Position numbers and translations under genes: made by a program | Source: Bdellovibrionales bacterium | GTDB lineage: Bacteria > Bdellovibrionota > Bdellovibrionia > Bdellovibrionales > UBA1609 | Reading direction: 5' to 3' | Assembly (NCBI GenBank): GCA_016714165.1 | Contig: JADJNU010000001.1 | Span: 2,170,001-2,234,000 of the forward strand | Length of the DNA stretch: 64,000 nt | Shown: positions 53,604 through 62,895 of the stretch, piece after piece | Layout of the letters: every line of letters begins with the position of its first letter | How positions within the stretch are numbered: position 1 is the first letter of the stretch | Notes under the pieces: generated by a model | Database searches by the model: none | Told to the model about the DNA's origin: nothing | The model's input: the letters and a program-made list of their open reading frames with translations, nothing else

Positions 53604-54506
53604 CTATTTCCAGATATTCTCAATCAAGGAAGCCTGAAGGTCGTTTTGATTGAGGGAACCCAGTCCCCATTCATCTTCAATTAACCGCAAAATACTGTAG
53701 TGATTGAGTGGGGTTGAATTCTCAATACCCCCGATCACGGAGTCCCCGTAGGCGACCGTGTAGATGTTCTTGCCCCCTCCGGTCACAAATCCGGCCTCGT
53801 CAAAAGTCACAATCAACAATAGATCACTCATGAAACGAGAATCATCAAGCAAATCCTTAAAGCGACTAGCAAACCATCGATCCGCGTAGGCAACTCCCGT
53901 ATCGTGACCATTGCTCTTGTTGTTGGGTATAAATAGCGAATATTCAGGAAGACTACCGTTCTGAATGTCTTTCTCTAATTCTTCAGAACTGTTAATCCGA
54001 GCACATCTACTAGAATTTTCCTGAATATTTTTAAAACTTAAGAAGGGAACATGTTTTCTCGCATAGTTTCCCGATTTCGCTCCAAGATAACAATTTCCGG
54101 GATAGCTCTCTGCATAGACCTTCCAGCTCAGTCCTTTGGCCTCTAAGAGATCTCCCACGTGCGAAACATCAAGGGTAACAGGCGCGTCCGTCCTTACATC
54201 GTAGGTGCTCCCGCTGACCAAAGCGATATAGTTTCCTTGAGAAGGACGCGTTTCAGCAGAAAAATTTTTAAACAAGGCACCTCGTTCAGCAAGGAACTTA
54301 AAGAAGGGTTGCTTTATCGTGTCCCGAAAACTGGTATTTTCAAAAACGATAATAAAGACCTTTTTAAAATGAGACTTCCTAGGAAGCTCTTCGGCCCAGC
54401 TTGAAAATGAGCCTAGGCCCAGACAAACAATAAAACCAAATCCCACAAACAAGCCCCATTTTTGAAGCCGACGATGAATGACCATACTTCTCCCCAGTTT
54501 CAACAA
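53604..54506 (-). CDS. Secreted phosphoesterase (phospholipase C/acid phosphatase type)
   Basis: 300 residues. There is a signal peptide (about 18-38), then the PF04185-type fold: 'VFIIVFENTSFRDTI' with the N-terminal metal site, 'SAETRPSQGNYIALVSGS' (the nucleophile region) and 'LLIVTFDEAGF' with the second aspartate pair, then a C-terminal histidine in 'LNHYSILRLIED'. The layout is that of secreted phosphatases and phosphatidylcholine-hydrolysing enzymes of the alkaline phosphatase superfamily. It lies 15 nt downstream of nothing coupled; the next minus-strand gene starts at 53588. Confidence 0.85.
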   Translation of the reverse strand: MLKLGRSMVIHRRLQKWGLFVGFGFIVCLGLGSFSSWAEELPRKSHFKKVFIIVFENTSFRDTIKQPFFKFLAERGALFKNFSAETRPSQGNYIALVSGSTYDVRTDAPVTLDVSHVGDLLEAKGLSWKVYAESYPGNCYLGAKSGNYARKHVPFLSFKNIQENSSRCARINSSEELEKDIQNGSLPEYSLFIPNNKSNGHDTGVAYADRWFASRFKDLLDDSRFMSDLLLIVTFDEAGFVTGGGKNIYTVAYGDSVIGGIENSTPLNHYSILRLIEDEWGLGSLNQNDLQASLIENIWK

Positions 54507-54674
54507 ATCAGATAAGAAAATTTGAAAACAAATTCAGCCCGATTAAAATCTCCTTCAATATTGCCCTAGGCCCCCATTTGGCACAAGAATTCTCCCTATT
54601 CTCCAAGATATCGGTTTACCTTATAGAGGTTTGATGCGATTGGTGGTGTCCAAACAGAGATACAAAGGAGAGGA

Positions 54675-55316
54675 ATGACACAGCTCATCTATTCGGAAAA
54701 GAAGCGAGCCAGAGTCGTCACCTTGTTCATTTTGGTGAACACTCTTATTTACCTTGCCTGGTCTTTTTCCGCCCTTAATCCGAGTGATTCCGAATTTATG
54801 ATGCAAAATTTTCTTGTCAGCTGGAGAAGCGTAACTAGCGGACAGTATTGGACTTTATTAACTTCGGTGTTTTCACATAATATGTTTTTGCATTTTTTTA
54901 TGAATATGTACGTCTTGTCCAGTTTTGGACCTATTGTGGAGCGATTGCTTGGATCATTTCGTTTTTTCGCTTTCTATCTTTTTGCAGGAATTGTGAGCTC
55001 CTTATCCCACTCTCTCGTGTCGGCCTTTATTCTGAGAGAACCGGATTTACCTGCTCTCGGTGCATCAGGTGCGATAGCTGGTGTAATTCTTCTTTTCTCA
55101 ATGCTTTTTCCTCGCCAAAAAATTCTCATTTTTGGATTAATTCCAATTCCTGCGGTATGGGGAGCTGTTTTATTTATAGGACTTGATCTTTGGGGACTCG
55201 TGGCGCAAGCCGGAGGAGGCGGATTGCCCATAGGACATGGAGCCCACCTTGGAGGGGCATTCACCGGGATCATTTACTACTATTTCTTTCTCAAGCCAAA
55301 ACTTCGCAGAACTTGA
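54675..55316 (+). CDS. Rhomboid-family intramembrane serine protease
   Basis: 213 residues with six membrane segments. It carries the rhomboid dyad: Ser131 in 'GASGA' and His191 in 'GHGAHLGG'. The oxyanion-side 'HFFMNMYVL' (His73, Asn77) is also present. Rhomboids cut other membrane proteins inside the bilayer. It has a GGAGAGGA-type site before the ATG. Its stop is 5 nt from that of the convergent kinase-phosphatase gene. Confidence 0.9.
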   Translation: MTQLIYSEKKRARVVTLFILVNTLIYLAWSFSALNPSDSEFMMQNFLVSWRSVTSGQYWTLLTSVFSHNMFLHFFMNMYVLSSFGPIVERLLGSFRFFAFYLFAGIVSSLSHSLVSAFILREPDLPALGASGAIAGVILLFSMLFPRQKILIFGLIPIPAVWGAVLFIGLDLWGLVAQAGGGGLPIGHGAHLGGAFTGIIYYYFFLKPKLRRT

Positions 55317-55321
55317 AAAGA

Positions 55322-57124
55322 TTACGAGCCACCCACAAGAACAAGGCGGCGACAATTATTTTGGTCGCTTCTCTTTCCTGAAGGTTCAAAATGGAGGACA
55401 GCTCTTTCCCTTCTCACAGGGGAATCGCCATCTAAAATAGCCAAACGTCCGATCTCATAAAATCTATTTTGACGAGGATCCTCTCGCGAAATGAAGTTCC
55501 CGTTCTTATCTCTTATCAGTTCATTTAGCATCTGAACGGGAGTTCGCCCTTGCGTTTCTGACAAACGGGCTGCTTCAAGAATAACTCCGAGGGAATACAG
55601 AAGCTTCTGCCTCTCTCTTTGCCAATCAAGCAACCCACCATCGCCATCTACCTCACGCGGAACGTATCGAGAATCCACGCCTTCAGCTCGTGCCTGGCTG
55701 ATTTGAGCCAAATCTTTGAAATACCCCATGGCGTGATCAATCCACAGCATGTTTCTGCGCTGATCCTCCGAACCAAAATCTTTGATATCGTCAATCAAAA
55801 TGGCTCTTTCCAAATTGATGTTCTTCATGACACTCCTTAAATCTTTCTTGAACCTTGAAGAAAAAGGAAGACTCGAATCAGTGCTGACATTTGTGAGATT
55901 GTGTTTCGTCAAAATTTGAAATGCGACATCAAAAGCACTTAAGCCAGGCAATATTTCCAACTGACGTAACATATGTTCAATTCTATCGGTTGAACCGCCA
56001 CTAAAAAATGAAATGCGAAATCTTGAGTCTCTCGCTAAGCGAAAAATAACTTGGGCGGCGTAATCTGAAAATCGAAAAAAGGTTTTTGAAAAACGAAAGG
56101 TTCCCGCATCAAGGGTCGAATGACCCGACGACGGCAATAAATAAGCCAAAGTCCAATCAATATCGATGATTAAATCAATTGGATCACGCTTATGCCCTCG
56201 CCTCGTCGTAAAGTCAATTGAGCTGCCAGGACCCACTTGATCAACAAAGCTAGCATACCTCCCATCTCTGATGGCTGAAATGATCCTTGGATATCTCTCA
56301 TTGCTGACTGTGATGACCTCGTCGAAATCATCAGCAGTTTCGGCGAAAACAATCTTGATGGACTCTGCTTTATCCAAAATATCTTTTGCGGGTACTCTTC
56401 GCTGGCTGTCTTGAAATCTCAACTCCTCACGCTTCAGTGCAGAATCAACAGAAGTCCGAATCCTGACCAAAACCAACCGATAATTTCTTCCGCTGGATCT
56501 GGCTGCCCTTATCAACTCGCGCTGAGACTGCAAATGGGAGGCCGACCCATCCAAAGTAAAGGAAACTCCCCTTCGAATCGCCAAATAAGTTGCAATGTCA
56601 GCTGCTAACAGAGATTCGCGATGCACATACACGGCCGCCTTTGCCGGATCAGAGAGCAGCAGTTCCTGATACTCCCGAAACTTTGGTTTGAATTGATCTG
56701 CGGCAATGACCGTTCTTAGGCTATTTGGAATAAAGCCACTGCTGACCAGCGCTTGATGTATTGTCGATTTGCCACTGCCGGGTGTCCCCATCAGAACGTA
56801 AATTGTGGGCCTCTGTGTGCCACCAACCTCTAGCGAACCATCTTCTCCTGAAAGACAAGCTCCAACCATCGCATCCAATAGCTGCTGACGCTCAGGAGAG
56901 GGAATGCCAAAACTCGCAATATCAAAATCACCTTTAACTTGAGCGGCGTAACCGGTGTATTCTGAGCCCCCGCTGTTCCGGCTGAGGCTGTCTTCTTCAT
57001 GAGAAAAATCACCCCATGCAGGTAGACTCAAAGTGAGAGTCACCCAGAATATAACCAAACCAGCTATGTCTGAAAATTGCCTTGAAATATGAATGCCAAC
57101 AAACCAAGTTTTTCTAATCTTCAA
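55322..57124 (-). CDS. Exported zeta/PNK-like kinase fused to FCP1-like HAD phosphatase
   Basis: 600 residues. There is a hydrophobic signal (about 19-38). Residues 105-290 form a zeta-toxin/polynucleotide-kinase-type P-loop domain with intact Walker A GTPGSGKST (113-121) and 'AADQFK' (Asp143), then 'FTLDGSASHLQSQRELI'. Residues 315-460 form an NLI/FCP1-type HAD phosphatase with DIDWT (321-325), 'FFSGGSTD' (373-380) and 'LIDDIKDF' (443-450). A kinase next to a phosphatase in one chain recalls end-healing PNKP enzymes, but the export signal argues for an extracytoplasmic or secreted role. The tail ends 'NNCRRLVLV'. It is not next to the island operon but shares its theme. Confidence 0.78.
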   Translation of the reverse strand: MKIRKTWFVGIHISRQFSDIAGLVIFWVTLTLSLPAWGDFSHEEDSLSRNSGGSEYTGYAAQVKGDFDIASFGIPSPERQQLLDAMVGACLSGEDGSLEVGGTQRPTIYVLMGTPGSGKSTIHQALVSSGFIPNSLRTVIAADQFKPKFREYQELLLSDPAKAAVYVHRESLLAADIATYLAIRRGVSFTLDGSASHLQSQRELIRAARSSGRNYRLVLVRIRTSVDSALKREELRFQDSQRRVPAKDILDKAESIKIVFAETADDFDEVITVSNERYPRIISAIRDGRYASFVDQVGPGSSIDFTTRRGHKRDPIDLIIDIDWTLAYLLPSSGHSTLDAGTFRFSKTFFRFSDYAAQVIFRLARDSRFRISFFSGGSTDRIEHMLRQLEILPGLSAFDVAFQILTKHNLTNVSTDSSLPFSSRFKKDLRSVMKNINLERAILIDDIKDFGSEDQRRNMLWIDHAMGYFKDLAQISQARAEGVDSRYVPREVDGDGGLLDWQRERQKLLYSLGVILEAARLSETQGRTPVQMLNELIRDKNGNFISREDPRQNRFYEIGRLAILDGDSPVRRERAVLHFEPSGKRSDQNNCRRLVLVGGS

Positions 57125-57342
57125 TCGAGCGCTCCCATCTCTCTCCTTGTATTCAATTCACGTGCCCCACCTAATGACTTAAGAGGAGCCGATTCAACAC
57201 GGACCACGAGGGGCCTGACAAGGTTTTAAATATATCTTAATATATTAGTCAATACAGATAGTTACCTTCTATTCAGCAGAATGATTAGGTAGGATGAAAG
57301 GACTGCTCAGGCTGAGTTTTTCTGGAAGGAAACTCATTCCCT
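57125..57342. other. Intergenic region
   Basis: About 220 nt before the kinase-phosphatase gene, with an AT-rich symmetrical stretch (AATATATCTTAATATATT near 57231-57248). It probably holds the promoter. No gene is seen. Confidence 0.35.
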
Positions 57343-58872
57343 CTAAAAGAATAAGTGTGCCTGAAGTTGTAAAACTTTCTCTTTTGTTTTGACGCCATTG
57401 GATTCATTTGACCGGTCAATTCCCAAAAGTTCTAACTCCATTCCAGAGAGCAGAAATGATTTGAAGCCTAAAAACACTTCACTTGATTTTCCAACACCCA
57501 ATCGCGGGGACCGGGATACATTTGAATAGGCATAACCAAACGGGAAGTAATTTTCGCGCCATAATTTGGCTTTGGCATCAAGGGTCACCACATTCCCCCC
57601 GTCCTTCTTGCCCGGCGCGAATTCCTCTTCAACTCTCAGCCATTCAGCATTTGCAATGACAGGCCCAAGCATACCTCCTCCAGAGACCGATATCATTTGT
57701 TTGATTAGCTTTTGTCCAGAGGTTTCATTTGTTGTGTTCCAATAAGATAGGTTCGCAGAAAGGGATTTTGTGACGGCCCTTGCGCCCAAGTTCGCCACAA
57801 ATCCCGTATCTTGAAAGGACGTGGAATTGGCTATGGGTGCGATGGCATGAATATTAAAATAGGGAACATTCGGCGATCCCCCCAAACCTGCCGCCTTGTA
57901 AATAACCCGGTATGAGCTGCTTCCAAAAGACAACTCCTGAGCAAGAGAGTTGTGGTCAGGAACATAATTTCCGAACATAGGCCGATACAGACCCGCCATA
58001 AGCCAGGTGTTAAACCACAGATCATCGGCAATAAAGTAAGCTGATCTTACTTGTGAACTTGTTGTAACAGCTTCTTCAAGATCCTTGTTTGCGGGAGTAT
58101 TAAAAAACCTGCTCTCGAGAACCAAAGAGATCTTCTCTCGAACAGGCCTGAATCGTATGCCCATATCTACCGACATGGGAAAACTGAGATCTGTTTTTAT
58201 TCCATCTCGATCCACATTCCCGTAAATGTACCGAATATCCCCTCCAGCATAAATCCATTCTCGCCTTTCTAGACGATAGGGGTCTTCCTCCGGAATACTT
58301 TTTAAAAATGTTTCCCTATCTACCTCAGTCTTCCATTCATTGTAATCCGAGCGATCGTAGTCTTTGAGCCTTGGATTCAAGGTTCTAGATAGAACCAGGG
58401 TAGGGACTCCCTTATCGGTACTTAAAACGGGAGCAGACTTTTCTGGCGTAACATCAGCTTTGGATCTTGAAACACGGCCCGCCTTTTTACTTTGCTTCCC
58501 TTTCTCTGTTTTTGAACGAGAAGTTTCATCGTCATCCGCCTGCTCGGAACTTTTGGCGTATTTCTGATCCTTAAGAGGCGCTGGCGTGTATTTATTCCGA
58601 AGCGTATCGGAATAAAAGGAACGAAGCCAACGCTGTTGATTCCAAACTCCGTATTGGTTACGAATACCGCCGCCATTTGGATTAACGTGACATCCTTGGC
58701 AGGACAAAGTGCATCGCCTTTCACTGGCCTTGAGGTTATAGCGGCCGGGAGCGTGGCAGGCAGCACAGTTTTGAGCATATCGATTTGAGACCCAGGGTTC
58801 TGCAAGTATTTTCGAAGCGGGCAGTGGCGATGCCAGCACACATAAAATGAGAAATCTTTGAATCATTGACAT
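57343..58872 (-). CDS. Diheme cytochrome c fused to an outer-membrane beta-barrel
   Basis: 509 residues. There is a signal peptide (about 5-25), then two heme-binding CxxCH motifs, C36AACH and C58QGCH. A basic, Lys/Ser-rich linker (about 100-150) follows, then a long beta-strand-rich region from about 200 to the end, finishing in Phe-Phe as outer-membrane barrels do. This looks like a porin with a periplasmic heme plug and may carry electrons across the outer membrane, as porin-cytochrome systems do. That function is inferred. Confidence 0.78.
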   Translation of the reverse strand: MSMIQRFLILCVLASPLPASKILAEPWVSNRYAQNCAACHAPGRYNLKASERRCTLSCQGCHVNPNGGGIRNQYGVWNQQRWLRSFYSDTLRNKYTPAPLKDQKYAKSSEQADDDETSRSKTEKGKQSKKAGRVSRSKADVTPEKSAPVLSTDKGVPTLVLSRTLNPRLKDYDRSDYNEWKTEVDRETFLKSIPEEDPYRLERREWIYAGGDIRYIYGNVDRDGIKTDLSFPMSVDMGIRFRPVREKISLVLESRFFNTPANKDLEEAVTTSSQVRSAYFIADDLWFNTWLMAGLYRPMFGNYVPDHNSLAQELSFGSSSYRVIYKAAGLGGSPNVPYFNIHAIAPIANSTSFQDTGFVANLGARAVTKSLSANLSYWNTTNETSGQKLIKQMISVSGGGMLGPVIANAEWLRVEEEFAPGKKDGGNVVTLDAKAKLWRENYFPFGYAYSNVSRSPRLGVGKSSEVFLGFKSFLLSGMELELLGIDRSNESNGVKTKEKVLQLQAHLFF

Positions 58873-58989
58873 TCAATTTCAACTTTCAGGCCTGAGCCTA
58901 ATTATTGTGAACCCCATTGGCTCATTAGCCTATTAGCTTGATCTTAGAAAATTTACTTGTGACCAGTCAATTTGTGCCAGATAAAGACG

Positions 58990-59010
58990 GACTAAAGACC
59001 GACTTTAGTC
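58990..59010. terminator. Perfect hairpin between two minus-strand genes
   Basis: GACTAAAG (58990-58997) and CTTTAGTC (59003-59010) form an 8-bp stem with a 5-nt loop. On the minus strand a weakly T-rich sequence follows. It probably ends the flavoprotein transcript, which stops at 59089. Confidence 0.45.
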
Positions 59011-59088
59011 TCACCGATTTGACCCATTTCGGCTTTGGAAGTTCGAAATCACACACTTATCAGTAATCTTAAACTTCTTCATTTACGA

Positions 59089-60852
59089 TTAGCGAACAGA
59101 CACAGCCGCCCTGCACGTCAGACCAGGTTTTGAAAATTGAGAAAGCGGCGAAGTTGAACCTCTTGCCATTTCAATTCTGGCCCCCGCCATTTTTTGATCA
59201 ATATAAAGTTGAGGATTCGGGATTGTACCGTTGAAATAACCAGTGACCGCCTCCACGAAGACAGCCTCAGCCAATTCTTTGGGGAGATCTAGATAGAAAA
59301 AATAAAGCCCTTTTTTCGCCCATGCCAAAGAGTCAGAGATGACACCATGATTGTATTGCTGTGCAGCTAATCCTAAATTTTGCATGCAATCTTCTCGAGT
59401 GAGATGATCCAACAGTTTCTTAATTCTCTCTCCATGTGAAACCATAGCGACATGAACTCCGCCGCCAACTGCCCAGTGACCATTACCTACAGCATCACCT
59501 AAAAGAAATACATTGCCTCCGCTGATCGCTCGAGAAGATATGCTCTGTTGCAATTCGAAAGTAGCTATTGGTTGATTTTCGATAGCACCAGAAATTCTAA
59601 TTTTATAGTTTCCTTTTTCGTCTTTTGCAAACAGGTATCCCGACGGCAGTCTCATATTTTTTTCAGCAATTTCTCGAAACGTTGTCTCAATCAGAGCTTC
59701 CCTTTCTGCTTGATTAGCTGTGGCAGCAAGTCTAGTTTGAACAGATCGCGGAACGTCTGTAACAAGCCAACGTTTTTTGCTACCTCTAGTCGACATAGAT
59801 CCTGCAACGTAACCCTGGCTTTTATCTTGGCCGTACAATGTGGTAATTTCTCCGGGCTGATCAAGCCAAACGACGCCAGCCATCTGCATACGATCCGGAG
59901 ATAAGCTGGTTGAAGAAATGCCAATTTCACGACGAGTTGTTCCTCCAACCCCTTCGGCAATAATGACTATGGTTGGTCGATCATCGCGCGGATCAATCTT
60001 AACCTCGGCGTATTTTGGTTTACTGCTATTTGAAAATTGCTCTACATACTTGTATTCAATCACGTCATGCATGCCAGTTTGGCGATTAATGCTTCCCAAT
60101 CTGATATGTCCATGAAAGCGCTTGATATTAGGATGGTTTTTTGTATAGGTTTCTAAAAATGCTTCCATTACTTTAGTTTCTACCATTCCAACTGGAAAAT
60201 CGCTCAGCATTTCTTCACCTGTTTGGGGAATTTTTCTTGGATCGGGTGGACTGAATTCGCCTATGCTATCTTCTCGGATTGTGAATGCCCCATCAGAATG
60301 AACAACTCCATAACCTTTCTCTAAAGGGCGAGCGACAAATTTAATAAATTCTTCAGCTAACTTCATGTCAATTGCGGCCAATGAATCCGACACAGATTGG
60401 CGTGAAGACCACTGAATTTCACGGCTGTAACGATCTCTTTTTTCATATACCGTAACTTCAAATCCAGCTTGAGCGGCAAGAGCTGCCGTGTACATTCCCG
60501 ATACCGATTGGCCGGAAATGACAATACGTGGAAGAGACTCTTTTGGTGGAATGTTGTGAATTACGAGTTTGCTGATCACATTTGCTCTGACCCTCATGAA
60601 CTCTTCAAAGGCAGAACGGTTTGTCGTATTTAAAAGTGGATCGATTTTCTTAGCATTTGATTTTCCCACTACTTTTTCGGCTTCCCTATAGAAAATTTGT
60701 GGGTTCAATTGAATACGTAAGACTGGTTTTTTCGTATATAATTCCGCTAAAATTTCTTCTATATTTCCAAATGAAGTAGACTCAGCAAATGCGAAAGCGC
60801 TGGCGATCAATATAAGCAAGATGTTCAAAAATTTAGACGTTTTTGCTCTCAC
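59089..60852 (-). CDS. Exported FAD-dependent oxidoreductase/monooxygenase-like protein
   Basis: 587 residues. There is a clear signal peptide (about 1-24, ending FAFA). A Rossmann FAD site follows at 108-138 ('RIVISGQSVSGMYTAALAA', then 'VTVYEKR'), and the second FAD motif 'FLLGDAVGNGHWAVGGGV' lies near 455-475, as in aromatic-ring hydroxylases. Of the residues around it, 'ADGVGG'-like 'AEGVGGTTRREIG' fits the middle motif. The signal peptide has no twin arginine pair. It is the second exported flavoprotein of the window (see 48709-50361). Its neighbours are the cytochrome-porin and a regulator, neither tightly linked. Confidence 0.82.
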   Translation of the reverse strand: MRAKTSKFLNILLILIASAFAFAESTSFGNIEEILAELYTKKPVLRIQLNPQIFYREAEKVVGKSNAKKIDPLLNTTNRSAFEEFMRVRANVISKLVIHNIPPKESLPRIVISGQSVSGMYTAALAAQAGFEVTVYEKRDRYSREIQWSSRQSVSDSLAAIDMKLAEEFIKFVARPLEKGYGVVHSDGAFTIREDSIGEFSPPDPRKIPQTGEEMLSDFPVGMVETKVMEAFLETYTKNHPNIKRFHGHIRLGSINRQTGMHDVIEYKYVEQFSNSSKPKYAEVKIDPRDDRPTIVIIAEGVGGTTRREIGISSTSLSPDRMQMAGVVWLDQPGEITTLYGQDKSQGYVAGSMSTRGSKKRWLVTDVPRSVQTRLAATANQAEREALIETTFREIAEKNMRLPSGYLFAKDEKGNYKIRISGAIENQPIATFELQQSISSRAISGGNVFLLGDAVGNGHWAVGGGVHVAMVSHGERIKKLLDHLTREDCMQNLGLAAQQYNHGVISDSLAWAKKGLYFFYLDLPKELAEAVFVEAVTGYFNGTIPNPQLYIDQKMAGARIEMARGSTSPLSQFSKPGLTCRAAVSVR

Positions 60853-61275
60853 TTCAAGCTCCTTATTGAACCGTTAATGGCATCCTTAGGTGACAGCAAC
60901 CAATTGCTCGAGCTTGCTGAACCCGCAGGCACGCCTATCCAAGAACAAGCAATATTGAACTGTTCAAGTGGAACCAATGCTAAAGGCGTTCCAGAGCGCC
61001 CATCGGTTTAATTGGATTTGGAGGATAAAGAACGCCGCAAATCTCAATTTTTGACTCTTTACGGTGACTGTGAACGTCACTTCTTTTACCCTTCTCCGGT
61101 TTTTAGAAGGGTGTATTTTGTGCCAACTTGTTATTTGGCCCCAAACCACCCTACCGTATTGATATGGGTGGAGTTTAAGTAGCCTCATCTTTGGAGGAGG
61201 ATTTTAATAGATTATCCGCCACTCAACTGATCGGTTTTGATTCAAGATAGGCCTCTGAAACTATTTACCGTGGTA
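60853..61275. other. Intergenic region with hairpins
   Basis: About 420 nt without a supportable gene. A perfect 8-bp hairpin ACCCTTCT/AGAAGGGT (61088-61095 and 61105-61112) followed by GTATTTTG may be a terminator. A second imperfect pair CCACCC/GGGTGG lies near 61145-61170. The region also precedes the flavoprotein and follows the REC-HD-GYP gene, so it may hold a promoter. Confidence 0.4.
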
Positions 61276-62721
61276 CTAGTTTGTTATCATAGATCGAGAA
61301 GAGAGGCCCCGCATATCCTTAGGAATTGGAACTGAAAAAATCTCCATGAGTGCTTTCAGAGTTTGAAGATCAACTTCGTCTTTCATCACGGTGTGCATCT
61401 GGTTCAAGACAAGGCTGGGATCTCCCACTTCACTCCTTTTACCTATTGCCAGGAGCTCAATAAAGCGATCAACAGTCCCAATAATTTTAGCCAGAGGATG
61501 AATCCGACTTCTGTTAAGAGAATGCGGATAGCCGGTCCCCAACATATTCTCATGGTGTTGAAGAGCTACCGCGACAACATCCTCGGGAATTCCTGACGTC
61601 TGCAGTAAAAGTGCAGCTCCTCGTGTTGGATGCGTTTGATAAAGCTTAAGTTCCTCCATCGTCATTTGGACTCGATATTTCTGAATCAAGTCTTCGGGCA
61701 TTTCTTTCAATCCAATATCATGAAAGAGCCCAGCTAAAGAGACCTTGTTCAAAACCATCGTCGAACGCCAACCCCATTGATTGCAAACGGCGACAGCATA
61801 CATACTGACAGCCAAACTATGGGTATAAGCTGAAACACTGTGTCCCTTGATCATATCAAAGAGGCTAAATAGCTCTTCCTGTTCAAAAACTAAATTTAAA
61901 GTTGCTTCCATCAGGCCCTTGGCATCTTCAAATTTTTCCTTGTCTATTCCATTTATATGTACGTCTTGAACTAAGGTTTTCAATGTATGATTAAGAACTT
62001 TTAGCTTTTTGTGCTTGGGCACATTCTGCCTGCTAATGGCCTTTGAAAGAGCCAAGTTCATTCCCACATAGGCGGCAAAATCTTGCTTTCTGAGAAACAG
62101 ATATTGCAAGCCCTTACTCTTATAGTTATTCACTCGTTCAAGAGAAATTGGACTTTCCTTTCTTCCCACACGAATATATTTGTTAGCCCCGACCTTTAGA
62201 AAGACATCAGAAAGAGCCTTAGAACCAGAAACAAACTCATCGATAAAAACACGACAATATTCGTGATCTCCATCCACCGAGCCATCAGAGGACGAAGAGC
62301 GCCCGGCCTGCATGTGTTCAACAAGATCGATACTGGAGTTAACATCATCGCTCGAATAGGGCTTAGTTAGGAATTCCGTCACACCCATTTGGTAGGCCGA
62401 TTCCAAGTCCATAATGTCTGAATAACCTGTCATTAAAATAAATGGGAGATGAGGTGATCCTTTTTTCAGATGACTAAACAAAGTCACTCCGTCCATAACA
62501 GGCATGCGAATATCAGAAAACACGACAGAGATTTCCTTATGGTCGGCGAAAATGGATAGAGCCTCTTGACCATTCTCGGCCTCAAGAACCGTGTAGCCGC
62601 GTTCCTTCAAAAGATCTGATAGAATTTCCCTCAGCATGGGCTCGTCATCTACAACAAGAGCACATTTTACTTTTGAAACAGTCTTGATAGAGTTCAGACT
62701 CGGCTTTTCCAAATTGATCAA
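61276..62721 (-). CDS. Response regulator with HD-GYP domain
   Basis: 481 residues. An N-terminal receiver domain has the acidic pair in 'VVDDEP', phospho-acceptor Asp70 ('FSDIRMP') and Lys120 ('LTKPYS'). A middle region of unknown fold (140-280) follows, then an HD-GYP domain with HD at 334-335, HHEN at 389-392 and GTGYP at 395-399. HD-GYP proteins degrade cyclic di-GMP. Here the catalytic HD and the GYP signature are kept, although the canonical HHERxDGxGYP reads HHENMLGTGYP. It probably links a sensor kinase signal to c-di-GMP level. No kinase gene is adjacent. Confidence 0.9.
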   Translation of the reverse strand: MINLEKPSLNSIKTVSKVKCALVVDDEPMLREILSDLLKERGYTVLEAENGQEALSIFADHKEISVVFSDIRMPVMDGVTLFSHLKKGSPHLPFILMTGYSDIMDLESAYQMGVTEFLTKPYSSDDVNSSIDLVEHMQAGRSSSSDGSVDGDHEYCRVFIDEFVSGSKALSDVFLKVGANKYIRVGRKESPISLERVNNYKSKGLQYLFLRKQDFAAYVGMNLALSKAISRQNVPKHKKLKVLNHTLKTLVQDVHINGIDKEKFEDAKGLMEATLNLVFEQEELFSLFDMIKGHSVSAYTHSLAVSMYAVAVCNQWGWRSTMVLNKVSLAGLFHDIGLKEMPEDLIQKYRVQMTMEELKLYQTHPTRGAALLLQTSGIPEDVVAVALQHHENMLGTGYPHSLNRSRIHPLAKIIGTVDRFIELLAIGKRSEVGDPSLVLNQMHTVMKDEVDLQTLKALMEIFSVPIPKDMRGLSSRSMITN

Positions 62722-62895
62722 CCCTCATTCATGGTGATAAACACATAGAATTTATACAATAATAGATGCAATTAGAAGTGAAAACTTCATTTCGTTCACC
62801 AAAGAAAAACTGACTTTATGATATTATTCAACAATCTTTCAAGGATATTGAGCGATAGCTTTGCCGGGATTTTCCAGTTCGCGCAAAAATAAACC

